The notes beneath the pieces are model-generated. The model ran no database searches. It worked only from the letters and a program-made list of their open reading frames with translations, and had not been told where the DNA came from. A DNA stretch of 64,000 nucleotides. Origin: Pyricularia pennisetigena. Taxonomy: Eukaryota; Ascomycota; Sordariomycetes; Magnaporthales; Pyriculariaceae. The stretch's first letter is position 1; every line of letters begins with the position of its first letter. Shown piece after piece: positions 11,521-23,014 of this stretch. The translations under genes and the position numbers were made by a program. The stretch is taken from contig NC_043744.1 in NCBI RefSeq assembly GCF_004337985.1, positions 4,221,157 to 4,285,156 on the forward strand, read 5' to 3'.

Positions 11521-13191
11521 TATGGCAGCCTGAGTGTTTAATTCCAAGACAGTATCTGTAAATGCATAGCGAACGGGATCAGCGTGGACATCAAAATAAG
11601 AGACTACCTAAATAACCCCCCCACTACTATCGATGATACCGACCTACGGCGACCCTGTCCTAATAGGAATAAAACCCCGTGAGTCGGCAGGGATGGCCTA
11701 ATGAGGCTGATGGCACGCGGCAAAACGAGGCGGACTTTCCGGTACGGCTGCAGCTACCACATGCAGGGATCGCTGTATGATCACCGAGACCCGGCAGGTG
11801 TTGTGCGAACCAGTCGGATGGTAGCAACTGCAACGAGGTTATACCTCTTTGCAAAACATTGCCACGTGCCGAAGAAGTAATAGATGAGCCGAACGGCTGA
11901 GGTGGCAGTTATTTACGTGGTAACGTACGGGCAGTACATCTTGCGAAGTAGAAAGCAGACAGGCAGACTGATGATTAAGTAGCAGCGATCAGGAAAGGTT
12001 GCACTAGTAGTTATCATGATCAGATTGTCACCAGGCCACTGCCCGAAAATAGAAAGGAAAAAAAAAAAGTGCACATCTCGCTTGTGCGCCGCGCTCGCTG
12101 TTCCGCACAAAGCCGCTTGACCTGGAACATTTGATCAGGAGACATAAATAATCTCATACAGCTTAGGTAGGGAGAAAAGGGATAAGAATCAGTCGAATGA
12201 CTAAAACGGACGAACCAGAGATCAGAGGGAAGGAAGTGCGGGAGAATGAAGTGAATCGAATACCAGAAAAAACCGCAACGGTCCGAAGATCGCGGTGGCG
12301 TGTGGCCGATGCATCTCGGACGCCCTTTTCCATTTTTGTGCGGTGGTGTGGTCGGGTTCGCCGGGTGTAGCATGGCAACGAATCACAGAAAGTGCTTTAT
12401 GTAGAAAAACTTTTTTTCTCCCCCTGAGGGGATTCGATCAAAATAGACAAAGGGTCCGATCTACCTCAGCAAGTTCAGGTAAATACTCCTAATTTCTACT
12501 GTCGTGGACAGTCTTGGCAGTATTCAGCAGACTTTACGACCACAGGCTCACACGTTAAAAGTACCTTGGGGGTATCCGGGGTTGGGCCTGCTTACAAGCA
12601 ACAAAAGCAGGGCGAAGGCGATGACGAGCATGTTGACTCGCTGGTGATCTTACCAACCTTTGACCAAGTCCAGCTTTAGACGTTAGTTCTTACCGTACTA
12701 GTAAGTGCAGTGAGTGGGTTGACTGCAGGCCCTGGTAAAGCCTTGAGAGAAACATTACTACGACGAGGTATAATCGCAAATTTGCAAGTGGCGGAGGTAC
12801 CGACGGGGCGTGAATAGCCTCGTTGGGTTCGTCATGTTTTTCATGCGAGTGGGCCGAGAACATGGCCATGACTCGGGAACGTGATCGAAAAACGCTTCTT
12901 TGATTAAGTTCATTTTGCATTTCGAAAAGTGCAGCATGCATAATGCGACCCGCCCGATTGGTTTAGTTGGTCGTCATCGCAAAAGGTGCAAACCCTGACG
13001 GGAGGTACAGTGGGCAGCCAGGGACAGAGATATAAAGAGAAAAAATAAGAAATTATGAAACGAGCCAATTTGCCGTCGCTGCCGGTCTTGGCTCTCAAGA
13101 TTGGAACATCATAGAGCCCATCGATTGGCGCGCTCAATGTCGGGTAGTGCAATAGTGCAGCGGCAGAAGGACGTAAACCGATCTAAGAAGG

Positions 13192-13235
<44 letters not shown>
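13192..13235. repeat. Homopolymer A run, about 44 bases
   Basis: Uninterrupted A run, among the longest in the window. Its exact length is likely to be unreliable in any assembly. Confidence 0.9.
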
Positions 13236-13237
<2 letters not shown>

Positions 13238-13609
13238 CTACAAAGATACATGATGATTTGTTGCTCATTTACTAACGTTGCGTACAAACGCCGTTAGGCC
13301 GGTAAGCCGGGTACCCACATTTCAATTGGAGAAGTTTGGGTGTGATTGACCCACACCATCATCTCCTCCATTTTCAAGAACCGGAAAGTGACAGCAATGA
13401 CGCTATTGCTTGGACTCTGGGGGCTGGCTGTGACATTGCTGAAATGGTTGAGCTTGGCTTGGATACCGATGTGGTTGATGGCACATTTGAATCACGTTTA
13501 CGCGTTAGATGTGTGCAACGAATGGCAGGTTGTAAACGCTACTTGCTCGGTAGTAAGAGGTCGAAGAGAAAAGGAACAAAAAAGGTAAATAACAATTGAA
13601 AGGCAATGT

Positions 13610-13637
13610 TATACACACACACACACACACACACACA
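13610..13637. repeat. AC dinucleotide microsatellite
   Basis: About 13 AC units in tandem, directly read. Confidence 0.9.
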
Positions 13638-14715
13638 AGGTAAAAGATGATTCATCGTTCATCGTTGTTTGTGACGGCTTCGATGGCGGCCCAAGACTGA
13701 GGCGCAAAGATCACGGAATAGTGACATAAATGGAAAGAATCCTTGGAGTCTAGCTCAAGAAAACTTCCTGCCACCACGTTCGGGCTATCAACCCTTACCA
13801 CCCTCCCTGATAGCCAAGACAGGGTAGCCGGCATCTGAGGGTCCGATGGGGTTAATGGCGGATCTCTAATTGGCACACATATGTATGGTACACATACCAG
13901 TCGACATGGGACACGCACGCACGCACACGACGACGGGACAAGCTGGTGCTATTTCTGTCAGTCCAGCCGTCACCGCTTCTTTATTTTCTCCATGTGGGGG
14001 AAGCTTGGAATCCTTTTCTGTTCTATGTTAGGCTCGCATGTGGTGGCTGCTTGTCAGCAACAATGCCTGTTGGGGATTGGGAGGTCGATGCAAGCAAGCA
14101 CTGCGAGTAACACGTTGCCTTGCTGTATCAGTCGCTGGCCGCGTCAAGCATTCTGCTTGTCATAAACGATGAAGCACCCGATTTCGGCTGCCCTGGTTGT
14201 GGATTTCGTCTTCCAAGTACTTGAGTACTGCATGTCAAAATTAACTGCAGCTATACAAAACAGTAATCTAGGTAAACAAGCCCCACGGATCGCTAGAGCT
14301 CCAGCAGGTATTTCTCGAACAAACTTGGCGGTTCGGGCATCCATTCCTGTTCAAAAGGTTGACGGATGTAGTCGTTATCCTACCAATCCGCCATGACAGG
14401 GTGCATAACGACTCGGCCCCAATATTCTGACTGTGCAGACTTCCGCGTCTCCAGGCGAACCAGACCGTGCGCCCAGCGTCTAAACTGCCAAGCAGCCACC
14501 CTCGCCTGCCCAGTCAGGCCAGTGGTCTTGACCCAGTTTGTGAGCCCCGCAATGACGGCATCGTCATCGCAGCTTTTCGTCTTGCGTCCCGCACCTAGAT
14601 CAGTCGCAAACCCAATTTTTGGGTCCAGCTTTGGCTTGGGCTGGACTAGACCGGATGGAATTGTTCTGGGCAGTAGGGTTAAGGGGACAGAGAGAAGGCA
14701 AGAAAGAAAAGAGAG

Positions 14716-14766
14716 AGAGTGAAAGGAGAGAGAGAGAGAGAGAGAAAAAAAAAAAAAAAAAAAAAG
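14716..14766. repeat. AG repeat followed by poly-A
   Basis: GA units run into about 20 A bases. The tract explains several Lys/Glu/Arg-rich or Phe/Leu/Ser-rich open frames in this area. Confidence 0.85.
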
Positions 14767-17082
14767 CAAAGCAAAGCAATTGGAAACAAGCGGGCGCCAG
14801 CGACATCAGCCAATTTGCCTCCTCTTCAGCTTTGTCTTGTCGTTTATTGTTTATCTCAGTCTCTACCACCCATCCCACGTTCCCCATTCCCGGGAATTTC
14901 GTTGTGCGTTCATATTACAGTTACAGTTTGCTCATCGATTTTTTTTTTTCGCCATTTGTTTCATCCGCGAACCCGCGTCTTTTGGGGAATAGCGCGCGCG
15001 CCGCCCGTGTTGCACCGATCACTCACTCTACTTTGTTATTCTTTTTTTTTTTATGACACTAAGGAGGCACCTTGCTTTTGGGGTGTCGGCAACCGGGGAT
15101 CGTTCGGGCATCAATAAAGTCCCCCCGTCAAAACTCAAAAAAAGAGGGTTAAGAGGGGAAAAACAAAGACGTGCGCGATCTCTTCAGAGCGTCCGCATGT
15201 TTGCAAACAGCTGAGGGAAATCCAGGGGTTTGGTCATCATTACAAAACGAAAAATCAATTCCAAGCTTGCTTTGCTTGCATCCAGTTGCTTGCGCACTCG
15301 CCGCAACGCTATACGCAACCGACACCAAACATCAGCATCAGCAACAAGCACCAAAAGCGCCTCCCGACTTTCTCACAATTCACAACAAATTTTCATCTTA
15401 CACCAGCGGCTCACGACCCCAGACGTGTCGTGGGCTACACAGGCGGCCGCAGACACAAGTGAGACGGGCCGGGCGCTGGCTCGCCAATTCAACGATTTTT
15501 GATCCTCATCCACAGTAAGAATCAATCCAACGGACGACCGTTTTATTATTATCTTGTCTTGACCTCAAAGTGTAATATCGGCCCTTTGTGTCACGGGGAG
15601 GATACGAAGCGGAATCCGACAACTGTCTGGGGTGCCGTTGCGCCTTGAGACATTACTTTGACAAGGTCAGTGCTTGTTCTTTCGCATGCCCTTTCTTTCT
15701 TTTTCTTCGCCTTCTCCAACTTCCATCCGGAACCCTTGTCCATAAGCGTTTGTGCGCTTTGATTTCATTGCCAAAAAAAGAGACGAGGCCAATCCTGCAC
15801 CGTTCGCGGGCAACCATATTCACCGACCCCATGCACCCCCAAGTCAAGTCAAGTCGCTCGTCCTCGTCCCATCTTGCCCCCTTCAAAGACATATACGCCT
15901 CTAGATAGGCCCGGACCAATGTTTAGGAGTCCAATCTAGAAGCACACGACTCGCATACGCCGTCTTGTCTAGCGGCCCCCAGTACACCTAGTTTCGGCCG
16001 GCCGCTTGCTCGCTAGGCGCGGTTTACTACTCTGCCCGTCCTCCTCCAACCCCGACACAGTATTACTATTATGCTATCCCAAATTCAGTTTTTTTTCCCC
16101 TACTACGTACAAGTTTCCCCCACTTTTTGTCCATCGTCCATGGCCCGCCCTATTCCTTTCCTTGGTTGTCTCCGTTACTTTGCACCGATTTTGGCACGAA
16201 CGCACGCCCCAACACAAGCCGCCCAGGTTCTTCTTACTCCGTGTCATTAAGACTCGTTTTATTATGAGTCGAATATCGTTTGAACCTACTCCGATTCATG
16301 GATAGAGTCGGTGATGGCCTTTGACACCCTGCCCTTGATTCGTCCGCCTCGCTTTATTTTCCAGTCATTCATCCTTCCCCTCAAATTTCTCCCTGATTCG
16401 TCAACCTGCAGCGATCCCGTCTTGGCTTTTGCCAACTGCCATATTCCCATCCATCTCTACTCCTGTACTTCCCCGCCATTTACTTCTGCATCCGGTCTCT
16501 TTATTATTATTTTTCTTTGGTTCTCTCCCTCTATCTCTTGGGGTGGATTCCCGTGCCAACAATTCCAACGATTGACGGCTCCCTTCACCGCCGCTGTCGA
16601 TCTCGGCCTGGCCCTAGCCGCAGGGCGTACCCTGTCCTAAAAGATTCCTCTAATTGTCATTGCGGGATACCCTATCCTCGCACTGGCCAGTACAACACAT
16701 TCATCTCTTGACCGCACTCAGATCACAAGAGAGGTGCTGCATAACGTGGCACATCTGCCCGTCTTTTGCGTGTATACCAGGGCCATCATCCCTGGCATCC
16801 GCAACAAGCTAAACCGCCCCAAACCTCCTTTTATTTTCATTATTATAATTATTACTATTTATTTATTTATTTTTATTTTTTTACTCTCCCAAGTTCCACC
16901 ATAGCACACATGTCCAGGCAATCTAGCCGCTCTGCGGCGTCACCCTAGTTTCTTTGGGCTTCTCGTCACCGCGGGCATCCCCAAGCCACAAACCCCCGTT
17001 CCCCGCGCCTAGTTCCGTTCGAGTTCAAAACAGCTACTGCCTGACGTCGTGCATTTCTTTCTTTTACGTGGACCCTTTGCCT

Positions 17083-17103
17083 CTTTTTTTTTTTTTTTTT
17101 TTT
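17083..17103. repeat. Poly-T run in the leader of the arrestin gene
   Basis: About 21 T bases lying 70 bases before the first candidate start codon of the arrestin gene. Confidence 0.85.
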
Positions 17104-17172
17104 GTGTGGTTGTTGTTCGTTCCTCCTCTACTATCTCTAGTGCCCGCGGAATTCTAACGCTCGCCACCCGCC

Positions 17173-20170
17173 ATGTCTGTAGAAAGACCACGCGGCTACC
17201 GACGTAGTCCAACAGAGCCTTTCTGCAGGACGGCTCACGGTGCTATATATTTCACACCCAGGGAACAGAGCGACCGGCGATCGATTGCAGCCGCGCCCGT
17301 CACTCTTCCCCCACCTCTGATTGGGCCCAGGCCCCGACGGCCACATTCGATTCATATCGTCTCATATCCAGCAGGTTTCATCCCGCGCGAACTGCGACCG
17401 ATTTCAGCGGAGGAGTTGGCACGGAGGGAACTTGCAGCTTCAGGCAGGTGGAAAGGCAGGAAGAGAAAGCAAAAGCAAAAAGGGAACGTCGATAGGAAAC
17501 GAGTCCATTTTCAGTTGGAGGACGGTGCAGCAGCCAGACTTTTCCAAAAAGTACTCTCGGTATTTTCGACACCAAAACCGCCGCCTCGCCCGCCAACACC
17601 GCCGATTCTCCACAGTGAGGTCGTCCAACGCCCAGAAGAGGGCCGGGCGCGTAGACCGGTTGACTGGCTTGCAGACGGTCGACTGGGTCGGCGATTTTCC
17701 AGGATAGCTGACGGATTTCAAGGGGACGAATCTGTTGATTTTAACATGGTGGACCAAATGGTACGGCCGCCGATGATGGATTTGCGCCGCGGCGCGGGGT
17801 ACGCCAACAACTCCAACAGGCATAGCATACTTTCGACGAGGTCCGCCAAGACCATCATGAGCTCGGCCGTTACCGAGGTTCCAAAGCCGGTGGCGTCCGC
17901 AAGTGGGCTTAGCTGTTCCATTTTACTCGCCGAGCAGAACGTTTTTCTCTCTGGCTTCGAACACGAGGGCCACAACCGCGAATCTTCAACGCCCGGTACT
18001 GCGCTCCTGCGGGGCAAACTCGTGCTGAACGTGAACAAGAACACAAAACTCAAGTCGATAACGCTCAAATTAGTCGGCAAGGCAAGGACTGAGTGGCCCG
18101 AAGGCATTCCCCCGTTGAAAGTGGATACTTTCGAGGAGCAGTCCCTCCGGACACAGGGGCTCACCTTTTTCCATGCGATGCACGACGGGTGGAGCACCGA
18201 GTTTGGCAATCAGTGTGTCTATACCATGAGGACACCGACCAGTCATCAAGGTCATGGGCATATCCTGGAGCGTCTGTCTCCCCACGGGTCAAACACGTCA
18301 GTAAACACACTTGCAAGGCATCGGCAATCAACTAGTCTCACGCCCAAGGAATTAAAGAGGTTGTCGCTGCAGTCGGTGCAGTCCAGGAGTTTTGGCAAAG
18401 GCGACTCGCCACTTGCCAACCAGACACAATTGAAGGGCTACAAGGTGTTCACCCCGGGGACTTATGAATACTCATTCGAGCTACCCATCGACCACCACCA
18501 GCTTGAGACCATCAAGCTTCAGTACGGCTCCGTCAAGTGGAACCTGGAGACTGTCATCGAGAGAGCCGGCGCCTTCAGGGCGAACCTCAGCGGCTCCAAG
18601 GAGGTGAGCATCGTTAGGGTTCCTGACCAACTGTCGCTTGAAATGAGCGAGCCAATCTCTATATCACGACAGTGGGAAGACCAGCTCCACTACGACATCA
18701 TGATTTCCGGCAAATCGTTTCCCATTGGCGGCAAAATACCCATCGCCTTCAAACTCACCCCTCTCGCAAAGGTGCAAGTTCACAAGATTAAAGTGTTTGT
18801 AACCGAATCGATCGAGTACTGGACAAACGACAAACGTGTCACCAGGAAGGACCAGGGCAGGAAGATCCTGCTGCTGGAGAAGACGGCGGGGAGGGCAATT
18901 GACCCCCAATACGCAAGCAGCGATATCAACGTTGTGCGTGGTGGCGAGTTGACGGACGAGGAACGCATCTACGCAAGAGCGGCTGCTGAGCGGAGGAGAG
19001 CGATGGACGCCGCTAGGGCTCACACGATGCCTGAACCGCTGCCGGAATCAACAGAGAACCTACTGGGCGATCTCGACCTGGGCTTGGAGTCTTACTGGGC
19101 AGCGACGGAAATGGAGATGAACGTCCAGATTCCGACTTGCGAGATGATGGCGAGAGATCGAAGCAGGAGGTTGCATCCCGACTGCAGCTGGAAGAATGTT
19201 AATGTCTTCCACTGGATCAAGGTAAGCATACCTTGTTATATGCTTTTTTTTTTTTCTTTTTTTCTTTTTTTTTCTCTGCTTCTTGCTTTACTGCCATTTT
19301 TGTCCACATCACACATACAGAAAACTAACACGACCTTAGATCGTCATGCGCATCTCTCGCGTCGACCCCGAAGATCCGACAGGCAAACGCCGCCGTCACT
19401 TCGAGATCAGCATCGACTCACCCTTCACTGTGCTTAACTGCCGCGCCACCCAGGCCAACACGTCACTCCCGCAGTACTCGGGCTCGCAGCTATCACAATA
19501 CTGCCAAGCCACAACCTGCGGCTGTCCAGACGCCGCTGTCATAGCGACCGAGCCCAGCCCCGCCAGCTCAACGGGCACTTTACCTGTCGTCGAAGTCAAC
19601 CCGGACTCGCCGACCGCGACGTCTTTGCCCGCCACTCCACCAGCCGCACACCTCGCAGCCGCAAGCCCAGGAATCGGCCGCTCCGACAGCAGCGGCAGCG
19701 GCACCAGCAGCTTCCGGCCCGCCAGCTCCACGATCGCCAACCCGCTCCAGCGCGTGCGCAACAACGAGCTCCCTACCGCACGGCCCATGCACCTGATGCG
19801 CGTGCCGTCCTTCAACCCACCTCCGTTCGACGCGGACCAGCCGCCACCCGCGCTCGATGGTCTCAGCACGCCGCCGCCAAACTACGATCTCATCATCGGC
19901 ACGCCCAGCGTCGACGGCCTGGCCGACTATTTTGCCCGCCTCGCCAACTACGAAGATAGGGAGGCAGGACGGTCCGACAGCGAGGACGACGAGGACGAGG
20001 AGGAGGCGCACACGCCAGCGCGCTTGACAGAGCGCGGCGGCCGCGTCAACGTCGCCAACCCTCGCACCCCGGGTGGGAGAAACGTCCCCAGCAGGAGCTT
20101 CGATATCCAGCGTCCGGTCATGAACCTCAGTATGGACGGGGTTGTGGCCAGGGGGCAGCAGAGGGTTTAA
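17173..20170 (+). CDS. Arrestin-related trafficking adaptor (ART, CreD/Rod1 type)
   Basis: Two exons, 17173-19221 and 19340-20170, joined in phase 0 after HWIK, give 959 residues. The arrestin N-like fold spans about residues 245-500 (LLRGKLVLNVN; GYKVFTPGTYEYSFELPI) and the C-like fold about 505-720 (WEDQLHYDIMISG; KIPIAFKLTPL; the C-terminal strands continue in exon 2). Exon 2 is otherwise Ser/Pro-rich and disordered, with LPQY at 726-729 and PPNY at 862-865. These are PY motifs of the kind bound by WW domains of Rsp5/HulA HECT ubiquitin ligases, plus an acidic DSEDDEDEEE stretch. By family it links membrane transporters to ubiquitylation and endocytosis. The first 191 residues are unusually basic with weak coding character. 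A second in-frame ATG at 17746 would give 768 residues, so the start is uncertain. Confidence 0.88.
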
Positions 20171-20822
20171 GTCTATCTATTACAGAGAGAAACCCTTTTT
20201 TTTTTTCTCTTTTTTATCTATTCGATAATTGTGGTATCCAATCAGGATGATTCTGGGGAGCGCTCTTACATCGAATCTCTCAACTTTATTATGCTACTAA
20301 TCTTTGTGGATTTTGACTGGGTGGCACGAATCTTTTTTGCTGTATTATTGCATGATATTAGAGATACCATCGGGAAATGTTTGGAGGCAGAGAAATAGCA
20401 GGCTAAATATGTCGAATGTATACGAAGTATTTGAGATGTTGCAAAGCATCATTCCCGGGCTTTCTCAATAACTGTACCAAATGTAGACTTGACATTGAAA
20501 GCAGCAGCACCTCCACCAGCGGGTGCTTTCCTGTCCATGCTTTTTTTTCTCGTAAATGACATTTGCGCGTCGCAGCTGTTGCTGGAGATTTGTTTAGTGC
20601 AATCGGCAGCGACGATCTGTTGCCAGAACTTTACAGCCACGTATTTTTGCTCGTTTTTCGATCACGGTAAGAACAACAAGCTCTCTGCCCATCTGAGCCC
20701 AACCAATGAACTGGAGAACCAAAAAAAAACAGCGTGCCGTCTCGTCCTAACAAAGTCCAGTGAACATCAAAGCTACTCCAAATCCCCCAACGTCAAAGCG
20801 GCCATTCTCCCTGATAGAAACA
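20171..20822. other. Spacer between arrestin and F-box-like genes
   Basis: AT-rich 3' flank of the arrestin gene followed by the promoter side of the F-box-like gene. No gene seen. Confidence 0.6.
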
Positions 20823-22458
20823 ATGGATATCAGAAACATATCGACAGCCAGCCATCCCGCCCAGGGTTCTTCAGCCTGGAAAGGTTTGGGCGACCTGTCA
20901 AAGGAGACCAAAATCAGAATCTGCGAGATAATCCAGGCCAGGGGCGACCGGGACACCCTGGACAGCCTCGGCGCCGCCAGCAAGGAGTTCTTCGCGATCG
21001 TGACGGACCTGATCCAACAGACCGTCACGCTGGAGCCGACGGACGTCTCGATCCGCCATCTGCGAGTCACCATTGGGACGCCCGAGCTCGCCCGACGCGC
21101 GCGCCGCATCGTCATCAAGTCGGTCCCGTCAGGCTTCAACGAGCTGGGCGTCCGGCCGCATGAGTTCCCCGGCCGACACGGGACCAAGCACCAAGAGGAC
21201 TGGGTGGCGGCCGTCACGAACCTCCACCGCCTGCCGAGGCTCGACAGCGTGGTGTTGACGTTCACGCCGCGCTGCGCCGGCGAGCGCGACGATCCCGACG
21301 AGGAGCAGCCCGTCCGGCGCATCTGCGAACCGCCCGTGGTCCGCAACTGGATCCTCGCCGTCGTGTTTGACGGCCTCGCCGCAATCAACCACAGGCCTGG
21401 CCGGAGGATCGTCTCCTTGACGGTGATCAACCTCCAGAACAAGATCCACGAGGCGGCGAGCCTGCCCACCTTCGCGGCCGTCGTCTCGCGGCTCCGCGAG
21501 CTGCGCGTCGAGGTCGTCACCGAGGTGGTACCGCGGCTCAACACGCGGCCGGGCGAAAAGAAGAACAGGAGCGGGTACTGGGAGCTGGACATGCAGATCC
21601 GGCTCAACTTCTGGGCCGACTTCAACAGATTCTGGCTCGCGCCCGCACAAGCAACCCTGAGATTGCTGGCGGTGTCGTGCTCAGACCCCTTCGGCGTGGT
21701 GCCACGCTGGAACCTGTCGGGTCTGCACTTCCCGCGCCTCTGGCACCTGGAGCTCGAAAAGGTCACCTTCTCGTACAGGTCGCAGGTGGAGTGGATAGCG
21801 GCGCACAAGACGCTGCGGACGCTGTGGCTGCACAACTGCCCCATCGCGCAGCAGTGGCGGACCAGCGGCGCGTACCAGGCCGAGCTCGACGTCGCGGCCC
21901 TGGTCCTCCACAGCTCGCGGCCGCATACAATGTAGGACGTTTGGGTCAGCGAGCTGCGCTGGGCCGACGTGGTCGAGCGCCTCTGCGCGGCGCTGCCGGA
22001 GCTGAGGGGGTTTGAGATGACGTGGAGCGAGGATGAAGAGCACTTGCCGGTAAGGAGGTTATGTTCAAGTCAACACTTTGGCCCCTTTGGTCATGTTAAT
22101 AGATAACTGACATAGCTCCTCCCTGTCATGCTTTCCCGGGGTTGGGAAACCCCCCGCAAAGCAGATTGAGCGAAGGATCGTTCGAGAGTCGCAGGTACTG
22201 GTAGAGCTGCCGCTATACCACTCCTTCAAGGGCACACGCAGCAAGCACTGGAGCGTAGTATTCAGCGAGGTGGACAGCATCATCTGCATGCCTCGATGGC
22301 TCAGACCGATACGGATGCAGAAGGCTTTCGACACTGAAGCATTCCAAAAAGTCCAGAAAACATTGCGGTTGAGGTCGGAAGAAGACGAGATGAATGAAAT
22401 TGCGAGACGGTTCGTAGATTTTGTTCAGCGAGGTCGTGAACGCCCAAAGACGGGGTAG
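20823..22458 (+). CDS. F-box-like protein gene interrupted by one in-frame TAG (possible pseudogene)
   Basis: From ATG 20823 the frame runs 370 codons to TAG at 21933-21935. It begins with an F-box-like segment (LGDLSKETKIRICEI, about 22-36) and continues with leucine-rich text (LRELRVEVVTEVV; LWHLELEKVTF). After the TAG the same frame goes on without a break for 38 codons with similar character (ELRWADVVERLCAALPEL). It reaches a GTAAGG donor at 22050, and a phase-0 acceptor at 22164 leads to a second exon, 22165-22458, ending in TAG. Removing that one stop would give about 506 residues with every junction in phase. So this is either a recently inactivated gene, a truncated product of 370 residues, or a base-call error. 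F-box proteins usually recruit substrates to SCF ubiquitin ligases; the target here is unknown. Codon use is GC-rich and healthy throughout. Confidence 0.72.
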
Positions 22459-23014
22459 TGAGATGGACAAATCGATTATGAGTTCTAGAAACTCGGAACA
22501 ATGAGACCGACCAGACTCCTGTTATTGGTAATTAGGCAGTTGACTGGTGAAGGTCTTTTTTTTTGTTGTTTTGATTCTGTGTAGTTGTCCTTGAATTATT
22601 GTTTGTATTTTCCTTTTTGCGGTCGACCTCTCTCGCAGCAAAGGATTTTTTTTGCCTTGTCTGATGGGAAATAAGTGTTTGTTCAATGGTTAGGGCCTAA
22701 GAGATTCATATTCATGTTGGTCCAGTACATCACAGGCACTGAAAGGGGGGCTCATTGAACCGAATTAACGCTTTTCAGAATCCTGATTTTCATATCTATG
22801 GTACAACCTCTGTTTAGGTTCGCTAAGGTTCTGGATTCAGTTCAGCGCTGCAAATTACTTACTCCAACAAAATGCGCTCTTGATCCACGTCTGGAGCGGT
22901 AGTTCTCATATTATGTCATCTTCATACGGCCATCAGAAAGAAAAGACGTCTATGTCTATCCCAAACCTGGCAAACATTCTTCTACTCATCTTCCATGTCC
23001 ACCACAAATCGAAC
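22459..23014. other. Convergent 3' spacer
   Basis: Tail-to-tail space between the F-box-like gene (+) and the RRM gene (-). AT-rich, with no gene seen. Confidence 0.6.

Larger units (their letters stand above)
11521..17172. other. Long gene-free stretch, 5.6 kb
   Basis: This holds the 3' flank of the 10.8 kb gene and the long upstream region of the arrestin gene. It contains a pure A run of about 44 bases, AC and AG dinucleotide repeats and, from about 15,000 on, strongly pyrimidine-rich DNA typical of fungal leaders. Frames of about 100-145 codons near 14.4-15.1 kb overlap simple-sequence tracts and show no family features. No gene is supported. Confidence 0.55.

Noticed and set aside
14380..15117. 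Overlapping frames of 95-145 codons on both strands
   Set aside because: They pass through AG and poly-A/T tracts; no strand has consistent coding character.
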